64,000 nt of DNA from Pontibacillus salipaludis. GTDB taxonomy: Bacteria; Bacillota; Bacilli; Bacillales; BH030062. The stretch lies in NCBI RefSeq assembly GCF_014642405.1, contig NZ_BMIN01000014.1, positions 54,261 through 118,260 of the forward strand, read 5' to 3'. Position numbers and translations under genes: made by a program. The notes beneath the pieces are model-generated. The model was not told the origin of the DNA, did no database searches, and saw only the letters and a list, made by a program, of their open reading frames with translations. Shown piece by piece: positions 16,020 to 24,663 of this stretch. Each line of letters begins with the position of its first letter. Position 1 is the first letter of the stretch.

Positions 16020-17474
16020 GTGAGTAAAGTGATCCAAAAGTTCTTCATTTTCTTGGCTATTGTTTTTGTCACTTTCCAACCGATCCTCGTTCCTGCCGTC
16101 TACGCCGTCGAATCATGGTCAGGTGATTCGTGGGAGGGGAACTCCTGGGAGGGCAACCCATGGAACAGTTCAGAACTCCAATGGTCAGGTGAGATATGGG
16201 AAGGGAAATCGACAAACGGAGAAACGTGGAATGGAGAAGGAACGAATGGAAACGGCTTTCAAGGCGAATATTTTAACGGCGCCTATTGGACGAGTGTCCC
16301 GTGGTACTTAGAAGGATGGAATGCCGAAGGGTGGAACCAGGCAGGCTTTAATGGATCTGGTAGTCAAGGAACACCTTGGACGAACCCTGCTATTAATGGC
16401 TATGGAAGCACACAAGGAACCCCATGGCAGGCAAATGGTTTTAATGGAGGGCTGACACAAGGGGATCCATATGTGCAGGCCGGTTTTGACGGATTAGGGA
16501 CGCAAGGGGATCCATATGCGCAGGCCGGTTTTGACGGATTAGGGACGCAAGGGAATCCATATGCGCAGCCTGGTTTTCTTGATAACGGCACACAAGGCGC
16601 TCCTTATGCACAACCTGGTTTAGGTCTTTACGGGTATGGAACTAGTGCGCCAGGATCGAGTAGTCCTTTTATGTACGGGCCTTTTAGTACGGTTGGTGGC
16701 GCAACTACCAATGAAGACCCGATGAATGCTAAGTTGCCTTTTGAATATGACGCAACAAAATTCGTAGTGAACGATATAATGATGGGCCAGGCGGGGATGA
16801 TGTATGATCTAGCTAACTATCAAGAAGGTAGTTCGATTAGAGCAACGCCTAGTGGGTTTTATAAAAACATTTTGATTAATGGTGTTAAGTTAACAGCAGG
16901 GGATAATTCCTATGTAAAGACTGCGGCGAATGCATATGATACTGCTGCCCATGCAAAAGGCGGATATGACGCCTTTCAAACATTTAGAGATGTGAAAAAG
17001 ATTGAAAATTTTCGAAATGCTGATCTTGCCAGCAGATCTAGAACGTTGTCTGGTGTTTCTCAAACAGCTTTAAATATAAGTAACGGTGCGGTATCTAAAT
17101 TTAATATTGCTGCAGCTGGGATTGGAGCAGGTTTCTCAGCTATAGAAACAGGTTTTAATACAGCAAAAGCGATTGATGTTTACAATAGTGATGCAAGTAA
17201 CAGCGAAAAAATAACTGCCACAACAGATGCCACAGCTAGTCTTGGAGATACTTTAATGAATGCAGGAATGGTGGCAACTGCTATCCCTGGAGCTCAAGCA
17301 GCTGGTCTGGGAATTGCTGCAGCAGGAGCTGTCTTGTGGTTAGGATCGAAAGGTGTAAAGTTGGTTTCAAGCAACTGGAAAGGCGGTCCTATTAGAACTG
17401 CTAAAGAGATTGGAAGAAAAGCTAAAGATAGCATTGTGAATGCGTACAATAAGGTGAAGGGTTGGTTTTCATAA
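16020..17474 (+). CDS. Secreted Trp/Gly-repeat protein with hydrophobic C-terminal region
   Basis: 484 residues from GTG 16020 (GAGGTGA five bases upstream; GTG 16011 is an alternative adding three residues). A signal peptide ends near PAVYAVE. Then come short repeats of the type W-x-G-(D/N/E)-(S/P)-W (about residues 30-110), followed by 15-residue repeats TQGDPYAQAGFDGLG (about 135-205); two of these are nearly identical at DNA level (45-bp repeat, 16466-16555). From about 230 a different region without repeats follows, with Ala/Gly-rich hydrophobic segments (GAQAAGLGIAAAGAVLWLGS) and a basic amphipathic end (NAYNKVKGWFS). I do not recognise the family. It could be a surface adhesin or an exported membrane-active effector; location inside the Tad operon suggests co-expression with the pilus. 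Confidence 0.75.
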   Translation: MSKVIQKFFIFLAIVFVTFQPILVPAVYAVESWSGDSWEGNSWEGNPWNSSELQWSGEIWEGKSTNGETWNGEGTNGNGFQGEYFNGAYWTSVPWYLEGWNAEGWNQAGFNGSGSQGTPWTNPAINGYGSTQGTPWQANGFNGGLTQGDPYVQAGFDGLGTQGDPYAQAGFDGLGTQGNPYAQPGFLDNGTQGAPYAQPGLGLYGYGTSAPGSSSPFMYGPFSTVGGATTNEDPMNAKLPFEYDATKFVVNDIMMGQAGMMYDLANYQEGSSIRATPSGFYKNILINGVKLTAGDNSYVKTAANAYDTAAHAKGGYDAFQTFRDVKKIENFRNADLASRSRTLSGVSQTALNISNGAVSKFNIAAAGIGAGFSAIETGFNTAKAIDVYNSDASNSEKITATTDATASLGDTLMNAGMVATAIPGAQAAGLGIAAAGAVLWLGSKGVKLVSSNWKGGPIRTAKEIGRKAKDSIVNAYNKVKGWFS

Positions 17475-17539
17475 TATCCGAGGCATATAGTTGATTATAT
17501 GCCCTCCCTTTATTACACCAACTTAAAAGGAATGATAAG

Positions 17540-18376
17540 ATGCATGATCAAAAATTTTTAGACAAAGAAGCAAAAGCTTTAAAAAAACTATTTGAAGACT
17601 TTAACATAAGCTCGTTTGCCTATAAATTGAACGGGGATCGTTATTATTATGTTGCCTATGTAAGAGGAAGCAAATTAAAAGGTCAGGCTATTATTTCTAC
17701 AAAAGGGTCTGTAAGCCAAGAAGAATTTGAACATGTTTTTAATAAACTAACATTTGCGAAGTTACTGACAACTAAGATTGATTCTGTAGGGCAAAGTAGA
17801 GCGGCGATTGATATGGAGCCTTTTAAAGAAACTCGAGATTTTTTGCAAACCTGCTTAAACGGTCAGGAGTTAGATTCTGTAGCTAAGATGCATGTTACGA
17901 AAGTATTCAATGCGATTCAATCTAATATAGAAATGCAAGATGATTTAGTATCAATATTTAAACAATATGACCGGGATATGGACTCTATTATTAATGAGGT
18001 TGGTTTCTTTACTGACGAAGATTTGCAAGAAATGCTAGATGTACTAGCACAAATCGATTATATACAATATACACAGTTATATCATCAATGGAAGATAGCG
18101 GAAAATGTAGATGAACTGCTAAATCGATTACCATCACAAGATATTCCTTCTAATATTAGGGCGAATTTGAAAGTGTTGGATTCAAGTAATAAAGACAAAT
18201 TAGAAAGAGATATGGCTGACATTACGTACAAAGAAGATCAATCTGAACTTACTAAAGAAGAATATACGAATCTTGTAAAAGGTAGATATAGAGGTAACAT
18301 CTCAAACTTAAATCAAGAAAATATTCCACTAATTCGTAATGAAAACATAGATACTAAATTTCTTATATCTACGTAA
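17540..18376 (+). CDS. Uncharacterised protein, paralogue A
   Basis: 278 residues, ATG 17540 behind AAAAGGAATGA. No signal peptide or membrane segment, so cytosolic. Mostly helical and charged. It shares a framework with the next gene: FAYKLNGDRYYYVAYVRGSKLKGQAIIS near the start, then KGSVSQEEFEHVFNKLT, a central helical part (IEMQDDLVSIFKQYDRD, GFFTDEDLQEML) and a C-terminal YKEDQSELTKEEYTNLVKGR. I recognise no family. Lies directly after the secreted repeat protein; base composition is more AT-rich than the flanking tad genes. Confidence 0.75.
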   Translation: MHDQKFLDKEAKALKKLFEDFNISSFAYKLNGDRYYYVAYVRGSKLKGQAIISTKGSVSQEEFEHVFNKLTFAKLLTTKIDSVGQSRAAIDMEPFKETRDFLQTCLNGQELDSVAKMHVTKVFNAIQSNIEMQDDLVSIFKQYDRDMDSIINEVGFFTDEDLQEMLDVLAQIDYIQYTQLYHQWKIAENVDELLNRLPSQDIPSNIRANLKVLDSSNKDKLERDMADITYKEDQSELTKEEYTNLVKGRYRGNISNLNQENIPLIRNENIDTKFLIST

Positions 18377-18423
18377 ACAGATTATATTTATGTGCTCGAA
18401 AGATATTGAGAAGGATTGATTTC

Positions 18424-19236
18424 ATGCAAGAAATTCAGCTATTAGAAAAAAAGGCTAAAAGCGATAAGAAACTATTTGAGAAATATGACCTGAATCCATT
18501 TGGTTACAAAGTCAATCAAGCAAAACATTATCTCGTTAGTTATTTTTCTAGGAATCAACTTAAAGGTTTAGCAGTAATTTCGTCATCCGGTTCAGTAAGC
18601 CAGGAAGAGTTTGAGCAATCTTTTGAAAAGTTAACCTTGTTAAATGCCTTGGTAAATCAATTAGATAAAGAGGGTAGTAAAAGGGTTAAACTTGAAATGT
18701 TTCCTTTTGAGAAGATACGGGATTATCTTCGTATCCATATGAAATCTAGTGACATAGGTGAGGAAGAAAAGAGGTTATCCGAGAGCGTTCTATCCATGAT
18801 GATGAAAAGTTTGGACATGCAAAAAGAGCTAGTAAATTTATTCGAAAACTATAATAAAAAAGTGGAAGACATCATTAGTGGAAAAGGTTATTTTGTTGAT
18901 GAAGATGTAGAGGAGATCTTTGAGATTTTCATTCATTTTGACTACACACAATTTCAACAAGTTTCTATGCTTCACAAAAATACTGACACAGTAGATCGGC
19001 TTTTAGAGTCGACTCCTAGCAGCAAAATGAATGCAGAGATCAAAGAATACTTATTACAATTTTCTAGTTCTGAAAAGCAAAATATGAAACAACAGCTTGA
19101 AAAAGTTGCGTATGTGGAAAATCAAGATGAATTACCAGAGGAGAAGTATAAAGAGGTAGTCAGAACATCTTTCTTGCAAAGGGTCGAAAGTTTAAATAAC
19201 AAGAATAGAAAGCTGATTAGAAACAACGTTAATTAG
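18424..19236 (+). CDS. Uncharacterised protein, paralogue B
   Basis: 270 residues from ATG 18424 with AAGGA eight bases before; the frame opens earlier at a TTG (18406) lacking a site. Paralogue of the preceding gene: FGYKVNQAKHYLVSYFSRNQ, SGSVSQEEFEQSFEKLT, DMQKELVNLFENYNKK, GYFVDEDVEEIFEIF and a C-terminal VENQDELPEEKYKEVVRTSF align in the same order, at what looks like 30-40 percent identity by eye. Cytosolic, no known motif. The pairing right after an exported protein could be an immunity or chaperone arrangement, but nothing in the sequence proves it. Confidence 0.75.
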   Translation: MQEIQLLEKKAKSDKKLFEKYDLNPFGYKVNQAKHYLVSYFSRNQLKGLAVISSSGSVSQEEFEQSFEKLTLLNALVNQLDKEGSKRVKLEMFPFEKIRDYLRIHMKSSDIGEEEKRLSESVLSMMMKSLDMQKELVNLFENYNKKVEDIISGKGYFVDEDVEEIFEIFIHFDYTQFQQVSMLHKNTDTVDRLLESTPSSKMNAEIKEYLLQFSSSEKQNMKQQLEKVAYVENQDELPEEKYKEVVRTSFLQRVESLNNKNRKLIRNNVN

Positions 19237-19287
19237 TTTTTTACAGCGTGTTATAAGAAAAAAAGCCTCAAATAAAAGGAGTTTGCT

Positions 19288-19998
19288 ATGGATAAGCCCA
19301 TTCGATTTACGTGGGAACTGTATACAGGGAAGATCGAACAAATCCTACTATTAGTGGTTTGTACCACGATACCTTTGTTGTTGATTCACTCATTTGCGAC
19401 CAATTATATATACGCCATCACCCCTCAGCTCACACCGCTGTATTCGTTTGGGGATATCTATTATGCACTGCTGACTATATTGTTGTACCTATGGGCGCAA
19501 GTGCCATTTATCCGCCTAGCGTATAACGAATATGTTGGGGAGGAGAAAGGTGTTGGGGATGCCTTGCTTCAGTTTATGCTTCAAGGCTTTACCGTCTTTG
19601 TCTTTGCGGTGATTACAGCCGTTGTAACGACGATTGGGTTTATGCTGTTTATTATCCCTGGGTTGTTATTGTTATCGATTGCTTTTCCCATACCTTACGT
19701 GACGATGTTTGACGGCAAACCGATTCACAAATCTCTCCGTGAAGGATTTCGTCTAGGGAGGAAGCACCTCCTTAAAATCTTCGGGTTGTTGACGTTTGTT
19801 GGATTTGTGGAGCTAGTCGTAGGCATCCTGATTACGCTTTGGATCTTTAACATCACCTCATCCTTTGCAGCGCAGATGGTCACTCAAATGGCGTTGAACG
19901 TGATCATCTTTCCATTCTTTATTATTCTCATGTCCTCGTTCATGATTAAATGGCGTGAAGGACAGCGTGTCATCGAAGTGGAATCACAGGAGGCGTAG
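19288..19998 (+). CDS. Polytopic membrane protein in Tad operon
   Basis: 236 residues with six likely membrane segments. The middle holds a Gly/Pro-broken pair of segments (FMLFIIPGLLLLSIAFPIPYV) and the motif KSLREGFRLGRKHLLKIFG, reminiscent of DUF975 / glycerophosphodiester-phosphodiesterase membrane-domain proteins. AAAAGGAG precedes ATG 19288. It ends 3 bases before the tadE-like gene, so it belongs to the operon; it may serve pilus assembly or membrane insertion, but no specific role can be read from the sequence. Confidence 0.75.
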   Translation: MDKPIRFTWELYTGKIEQILLLVVCTTIPLLLIHSFATNYIYAITPQLTPLYSFGDIYYALLTILLYLWAQVPFIRLAYNEYVGEEKGVGDALLQFMLQGFTVFVFAVITAVVTTIGFMLFIIPGLLLLSIAFPIPYVTMFDGKPIHKSLREGFRLGRKHLLKIFGLLTFVGFVELVVGILITLWIFNITSSFAAQMVTQMALNVIIFPFFIILMSSFMIKWREGQRVIEVESQEA

Positions 19999-20001
19999 CG
20001 T

Positions 20002-20394
20002 ATGATCAAACGATTCAACCAGTTAAGAAAAGAAGATGGGTCAGCGACAATTGAGTTCTTGGGCATCGTTCCGCTTGTATTCTTACTCATTCTTATCTTC
20101 TGGCAGTTCGCGGTCGGGATTCATGGCATCATTGTGGCCCAATCAGCAGCCAATGAATATGCAAAGGTGTACTCTGTTACAAAGAACGCTTCAGAAGCAA
20201 GGACTGCAGCTGATGAGATTATGTCAACAGCTAGTGATTCCATTAGTTACTCGGCTAACGTCAGTGGAGGTAAAGAGTTTAAGGTGGATCTGCAGCTTCA
20301 GATTAGCTTCGTCATTTTACCTGACGCATTATTCGGTGGCGGTGAACCAACTGTGTCTTACTCCACTTCAGCAAGAGGCAGGGTAATCGAATGA
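20002..20394 (+). CDS. tadE: TadE-like pseudopilin
   Basis: 130 residues. The N-terminus EDGSATIEFLGIVPLVFLLI is a TadE signature: Gly before the cleavage site, Glu at +5 and a long hydrophobic helix. The rest (SAANEYAKVYSVTKNASEARTAADEI) is the small extracellular domain. AGGAGG lies 8 bases before ATG 20002. Minor pilins TadE/TadF are thought to prime pilus assembly. Its stop overlaps the next start by 4 bases (ATGA). Confidence 0.85.
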   Translation: MIKRFNQLRKEDGSATIEFLGIVPLVFLLILIFWQFAVGIHGIIVAQSAANEYAKVYSVTKNASEARTAADEIMSTASDSISYSANVSGGKEFKVDLQLQISFVILPDALFGGGEPTVSYSTSARGRVIE

Positions 20395-21059
20395 AACATC
20401 TAAAAGAAGAGGATGGGAGTATTACGATCTTTGTGATTGGAATCCTTGCGTTAATGATGGTGCTGTTTGTGTTTGTTATGAATCTATCAAGTGTTCTTGC
20501 CGTTAAAGAACAAGCGAACACTACTTCACAGCAAGCTAGTTTAGCGGCAACGAGTGTTCTTTATGAAGAAGTGCAAAACCTGATGGATGACTATGAAGAA
20601 GATACATTTGAAGGGAAAGTGAACTCATTCTTTGAGGAGTTTGATGAAAAAGTTAAAGAACGTAGAGACGATTTACGGCGCAATGGTTCCTATGCAGAAT
20701 GGACAAACCATGAGCTGCGCTTAGAAGCCATCGATCAAGTGATTGAAGAAGAATTAGACAAGCCTGCGTCACGAGCAAAGTTACGAGAGTATTTCGATGA
20801 CGAAATGGATGAGATCATAAGGAAAATGAGACAAAAAGCCAAAGCGTCTATTTCAGCTAACGGAGGTTCATTGGAGGATGCGGAGATGAAGATCGACAAC
20901 AATCGCATTTATGTTCGAGCTTCCAATGAGTTTCAGTCAACTGGATTTAAAAGAGTTCTAGCTGACCTAAAAGAAAACATATTCCGGTCATCAGCTGGAC
21001 CGAAAATAGATTTCCTTTCTGATATTTGGGGGAGCCGAGACAAAACACTAGGTTTATAG
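20391..21059 (+). CDS. TadF/TadG-like pilus assembly protein
   Basis: 222 residues. The N-terminal EEDGSITIFVIGILALMMVL matches the Flp-pilus TadE/G-like N-terminal helix (PF13400 type), followed by an extracytoplasmic, highly charged helical domain (NSFFEEFDEKVKERRDDLRR onward). No vWA domain is present, unlike full-length TadG; in this operon that function may be carried by the three separate vWA lipoproteins. Translationally coupled to tadE by the ATGA overlap. Confidence 0.8.
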   Translation: MKHLKEEDGSITIFVIGILALMMVLFVFVMNLSSVLAVKEQANTTSQQASLAATSVLYEEVQNLMDDYEEDTFEGKVNSFFEEFDEKVKERRDDLRRNGSYAEWTNHELRLEAIDQVIEEELDKPASRAKLREYFDDEMDEIIRKMRQKAKASISANGGSLEDAEMKIDNNRIYVRASNEFQSTGFKRVLADLKENIFRSSAGPKIDFLSDIWGSRDKTLGL

Positions 21060-21070
21060 GAGGGCTTCAC

Positions 21071-21277
21071 ATGAGTGGTCAAAAGACAAAGAAGGAAAAG
21101 AAAATGAACCGGATTTACATTGCGTTGATGGTGTTCTTTTATGTGATTTATGTTCCTGTCTCTGTCGCTGGCTGGTTAGGGGGAGATGAAGGATTCCCAA
21201 TTACTGCTGTTACGGTTGGGATTGGGTTGCCGATTATGAGGAGTACACATTTGAATCGTTTGCGCGAGCAGAGCTAG
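21071..21277 (+). CDS. Small two-helix membrane protein, last gene of Tad operon
   Basis: 68 residues from ATG 21071, AGGAGGGC seven bases upstream. Basic N-terminus (MSGQKTKKEKKMNRIYIALM), then two hydrophobic segments separated by GWLGGDEGFP. No recognised family. It follows the tadF/G-like gene by 11 bases and precedes the operon terminator. Confidence 0.65.
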   Translation: MSGQKTKKEKKMNRIYIALMVFFYVIYVPVSVAGWLGGDEGFPITAVTVGIGLPIMRSTHLNRLREQS

Positions 21278-21290
21278 TTGTATACTACAG

Positions 21291-21331
21291 AAGAGAACAT
21301 GAAGCCTCAACCTTTGTGTTCTCTTTTTTAA
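21291..21331 (+). terminator. Terminator of the Tad operon
   Basis: Arms AAGAGAACA (21291-21299) and TGTTCTCTT (21317-21325) followed by a T-run. Confidence 0.85.
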
Positions 21332-21382
21332 TTTCTCCAGCCCTAGATGGGACGAGGGAACAATCCCTCCTGAAAATTTTTC

Positions 21383-21410
21383 TTGCCAAAACCGAAAAAA
21401 TGCTTATAAT
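21383..21410 (+). promoter_or_regulatory. Promoter of gltS-like gene
   Basis: TTGCCA (21383-21388), 16-base spacer, TATAAT (21405-21410). Start codon is 230 bases downstream, leaving a long leader. Confidence 0.65.
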
Positions 21411-21416
21411 TAAATA

Positions 21417-21639
21417 AGTCGGAACTCGAGATATTTTGTCGAATTCCCTGCACACTAGGCTGCCAACACAAGAGGATCCCTCTACCTGAAGCGGCTTTTT
21501 TTCTGCCTAAAAAAGTCGTTTTTAATGAATTACCTTTCCATATTTTTGAAGTTTAACTTCCGCGAGAACTCTACCCTACATTTACAGAGTTACCCTATAC
21601 GAGAGAAAGACAATAATCATATAAAAGGAGCGTGGGTAA
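21417..21639 (+). promoter_or_regulatory. gltS: Long structured leader of gltS-like gene
   Basis: About 220 bases without a gene between promoter and start codon. It contains AGGCTG (about 21460) that can pair with CGGCTT just before a seven-T run (about 21497-21503), enclosing a small hairpin AGAGG-ATC-CCTCT: a terminator-like fold in the leader. I recognise no riboswitch consensus, but length and fold suggest transcription attenuation. Confidence 0.45.
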
Positions 21640-23001
21640 ATGACAGTTTGGGATTTAGCGATTGATTTAGGTGTCATTTCCGTATTATTACTAATTGGCG
21701 TGGTGTTACGTGCCAAAGTTACATTTATGCAAAAATTATTTATTCCAGCAAGTATTACAGCAGGGGTTTTAGGACTAACCTTTGGACCAAATGGGTTTGA
21801 CCTTCTGCCGTTTAGCGATATGGTTTCTTCTTATCCAACGGTTTTAATTGCCGTCATTTTTGGTGCTATTCCAATTGGAGCTGCTAAAGTTCAGTGGAAG
21901 AAAACCTTCGGACGGGTTCGGAACATGTGGGTCTACTCCATGCTACTTACGCTACTCATGTGGGGCGGTGGAGCATTTATTACGTACCTTCTGATTGCCC
22001 GAGTGTCGGATGTTCCAGATGGTTTTGGTTTAATCTTAGGTGCTGGTTTCCTTGGAGGCCATGGCACGGCAGCGGCGATTGGAGAGGCGTTTAGTGGTCT
22101 TGGCTGGGAAGAGGCGACAGACCTCGGGTATACATCAGCTACGATTGGACTTGTTGCTTCTATACTAGGCGGACTATTGTTAATTAAGACAAATACAAAG
22201 AAGAAGCAAACAAACTTCATTTCTGATTTTAGCGATCTGCCACAAGAGTTACGTACAGGGCTTGTGAAGAAGGACAAGCGTGTGGCCTCAGGTGAAGATA
22301 CGGTTTCTAGCAATACGGTAGATCCGTTATTTTTCCACATTGCTATTTTAGGAGTTGTGGTATTAGGTAGCTTCTATTTAAAGACAGGTATTGAAACGTT
22401 GTTCCCGCAAGTGAGTATTCCGCTATTGAGTCTATCCTTTGTGGTCGGTCTCATGATCCAAATGGTGTTGAATGGCACTCGAACGAATGAATATGTGGAT
22501 AAGCGTATTATTGACCGTTTAAGCGGGACAGCTACAGATTTAATTGTCATCTTTGGTATGACCTCTATTAACCTAGCGGTAGTAGCTTCATACTTATGGC
22601 CACTATTAGCTTTAATGGTGTTTGGTGTCATTTGGGCATATTGCATTTTCCGTTTTATCGCACCACGCGTGTTCCATCAGCACTGGTTTGAGAATGGGAT
22701 CTTCGGCTGGGGCTGGAGCACAGGAACGGTAGCGATGGGAATTGCATTACTGCGCATCGTAGACCCGAAATCAGAGAGTACGACGCTTGATGATTATGCT
22801 CTAGGTTATGTAGGCATGATTCCGATTGAAATCTTAATTATTGCGCTTGGACCTGTTATGGCGATGAGTGGACTAGGACCGGTATTCTCTTTGATTTTAT
22901 TAGGGGGAAGTCTTGTTATCGTGGCTATTGCTGGTAGAGTGGGCTGGCTTGTACCAAACTCAAAAGCGTATATTCCAAGCCAAGATTCAAAAGTTTCATA
23001 A
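21640..23001 (+). CDS. gltS: Sodium/glutamate symporter (GltS family)
   Basis: 453 residues, about ten membrane helices in two inverted halves. Each half carries a family motif: GAGFLGGHGTAAAIGEAF (about residues 127-144) and GWGWSTGTVAMGIALLRIVDP in the C-terminal half, the re-entrant loops that bind Na+ and glutamate in GltS. The central cytoplasmic loop (about 185-225) is charged. It would import glutamate with Na+. AAAAGGAG precedes ATG 21640. Monocistronic with a terminator. Substrate is inferred from the family; other carboxylates are possible. Confidence 0.85.
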   Translation: MTVWDLAIDLGVISVLLLIGVVLRAKVTFMQKLFIPASITAGVLGLTFGPNGFDLLPFSDMVSSYPTVLIAVIFGAIPIGAAKVQWKKTFGRVRNMWVYSMLLTLLMWGGGAFITYLLIARVSDVPDGFGLILGAGFLGGHGTAAAIGEAFSGLGWEEATDLGYTSATIGLVASILGGLLLIKTNTKKKQTNFISDFSDLPQELRTGLVKKDKRVASGEDTVSSNTVDPLFFHIAILGVVVLGSFYLKTGIETLFPQVSIPLLSLSFVVGLMIQMVLNGTRTNEYVDKRIIDRLSGTATDLIVIFGMTSINLAVVASYLWPLLALMVFGVIWAYCIFRFIAPRVFHQHWFENGIFGWGWSTGTVAMGIALLRIVDPKSESTTLDDYALGYVGMIPIEILIIALGPVMAMSGLGPVFSLILLGGSLVIVAIAGRVGWLVPNSKAYIPSQDSKVS

Positions 23002-23073
23002 TATAAATGTCAGAACTTATTCAGAATGCCTCTAACTCAGGGCGTCATCTGTCAGACGAACCATTATTAGAAT

Positions 23074-23103
23074 CCCTCGTTCTCTAAGGAACGAGGGTTT
23101 TCT
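23074..23103 (+). terminator. Terminator of gltS-like gene
   Basis: Arms CCCTCGTTC (23074-23082) and GAACGAGGG (23089-23097), then TTTTCTT. It abuts an ATG at 23105, one reason to reject that codon as the start of the next gene. Confidence 0.85.
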
Positions 23104-23170
23104 TATGCTCACATTTAGTGGATTCCCTAATAATATAAGATATGAACTTTCTAGATTGGGATGTGAGCAT

Positions 23171-24580
23171 ATGCCGGCCATTACAGGCGATGAGTACCTC
23201 AGAAGAATCAATGCACTCAACAGCAATGTGTGGTATGAGGGGCAGAGGGTTACGGGGAAGATCTCAGAGCACCCTGCTTTTGCAGGAATGATTAAAAGCC
23301 AAGCAGCTTTATATGATTTGCAGCACCAGGTGAAGAATATGACTGTTAGAAGTGAGAAAACAGGGGAGGCGGTTGGCGTCTCTTACCTAATCCCTCGTTC
23401 AATGGAGGATTTGCAGAAGAGAAAAGGCATGATTCAAGAGTGGGCCTCTTTTAATGGAGGACTTATGGGGAGAAGTCCTGATTATATGAATACCGTGTTA
23501 GCTTCTTTTGCTGCTTCTCTCGAGGTCCTTAAAGGTGAGAAGAAAACATTCCCTAAGAAGTTGAGGTCTTTCTACGAATACGCACGTGAGGGAGATTTAT
23601 CATTTACCCATACGTTTATTAGTCCTCAATCAAACCGATCTAAGCTCTCAGTTCTTGATGAGGAGGTTACGAATGCACGCATCGTAAATAAAAGCGATGA
23701 AGGTTTGGTTATAAAAGGGGCGAAATTACTCGCAACACAAGGGGGAATCACAGACGAGATCATTGTGTATTCCACTCCGGGGACTGCTGAAGAAGATCAA
23801 TCATACCTATTTTCGATACCGAGTGATACAAAGGGATTGAAGTTTGTATGCAGGCGTTCTTTTGCCCATTCAGATACACCTCTTTCTTCCCGTTTTGATG
23901 AAATGGATACAATCGTGTTATTCGATGAGGTTATTGTCCCTTGGGACCGGGTGTTTATTTATGAAAATATAAGGGCAGTAGCCAGTTTGTATCAAGATGG
24001 GAAGTTTATTCCGTTTACCCTCCACCAAATTGTTTCAAGGCAAGTGATAAAGGCTGAATTTGCCCTTGGGGTGGCTCAATCCATCATTGAGATGATTAAC
24101 GTTGGTGAGTATGAGCATGTGCAGGGGAAGATGGCGGAAATGATTCGAGGCGTTGAATCAATGAAAGCCCTTTTGTTTAAGGCAGAAGGAACAGGAACGT
24201 TAGATGAAAATGGCGTATATATCCCTGATCCTTTACCTCTGTACGTAGCAGTGAATGAATTCCAGCGTTTCTATCCTCGTTGTATGGAAATTCTTCAACA
24301 ACTCGGTGCTAGCGGGATGGTGACTCTCCCGTCTGAACGTGACTTTTCCTCTGAAATAGGTAGTGATCTTAACTTCTATTTAAAAGGATACGAAAAGGGA
24401 GGGAAAGAAAAAGTCGAGCTGTTTCGACTTGCTTGGGATTTGTCGATGAGTGAATTTGGTTCAAGACAAACTCTTTATGAACGCTTCTTTTTCGGAGACC
24501 CTGTTAGACTTGCCCAAGCGGTGTATAAAACGTATTCGACTGAGAGTGCAATCCAACGGGTGAACCGTTTCTTAGAGTAA
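23171..24580 (+). CDS. hpaB: 4-hydroxyphenylacetate 3-monooxygenase-like oxygenase component (HpaB family)
   Basis: 469 residues from ATG 23171. The family normally begins MPAITGDEYLRRINAL, as here; the frame is open from 23105, but that start touches the previous terminator. Other features: WYEGQRVTGKISEHPAFAG, the FMNH2/FADH2 pocket region DLSFTHTFISPQSNRS, and DEVIVPWDRVFIYEN. It hydroxylates phenolic rings with reduced flavin supplied by a separate reductase (HpaC). No reductase gene is adjacent. Substrate could be 4-hydroxyphenylacetate or another phenol. The binding site before 23171 is weak. Confidence 0.82.
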   Translation: MPAITGDEYLRRINALNSNVWYEGQRVTGKISEHPAFAGMIKSQAALYDLQHQVKNMTVRSEKTGEAVGVSYLIPRSMEDLQKRKGMIQEWASFNGGLMGRSPDYMNTVLASFAASLEVLKGEKKTFPKKLRSFYEYAREGDLSFTHTFISPQSNRSKLSVLDEEVTNARIVNKSDEGLVIKGAKLLATQGGITDEIIVYSTPGTAEEDQSYLFSIPSDTKGLKFVCRRSFAHSDTPLSSRFDEMDTIVLFDEVIVPWDRVFIYENIRAVASLYQDGKFIPFTLHQIVSRQVIKAEFALGVAQSIIEMINVGEYEHVQGKMAEMIRGVESMKALLFKAEGTGTLDENGVYIPDPLPLYVAVNEFQRFYPRCMEILQQLGASGMVTLPSERDFSSEIGSDLNFYLKGYEKGGKEKVELFRLAWDLSMSEFGSRQTLYERFFFGDPVRLAQAVYKTYSTESAIQRVNRFLE

Positions 24581-24624
24581 TAGCCACCATTCAGTAAGTG
24601 TTTAGATGGATAGGGCCCTATTAT

Positions 24625-24660
24625 GAGAACCAGCATCTAATGAAAGAGATACTGGTTCTT
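24625..24660. terminator. Bidirectional terminator between hpaB and the GGDEF-EAL gene
   Basis: Arms GAGAACCAGCATCT and AGATACTGGTTCTT pair with one internal mismatch; T-rich on the plus side, and it lies just after the minus-strand gene's stop. Confidence 0.75.
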
Positions 24661-24663
24661 TGT

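Noticed and set aside
23105..23170. N-terminal extension of HpaB from ATG 23105
   Set aside because: The codon directly follows a terminator, has no binding site, and family members begin at MPAITGDEY.
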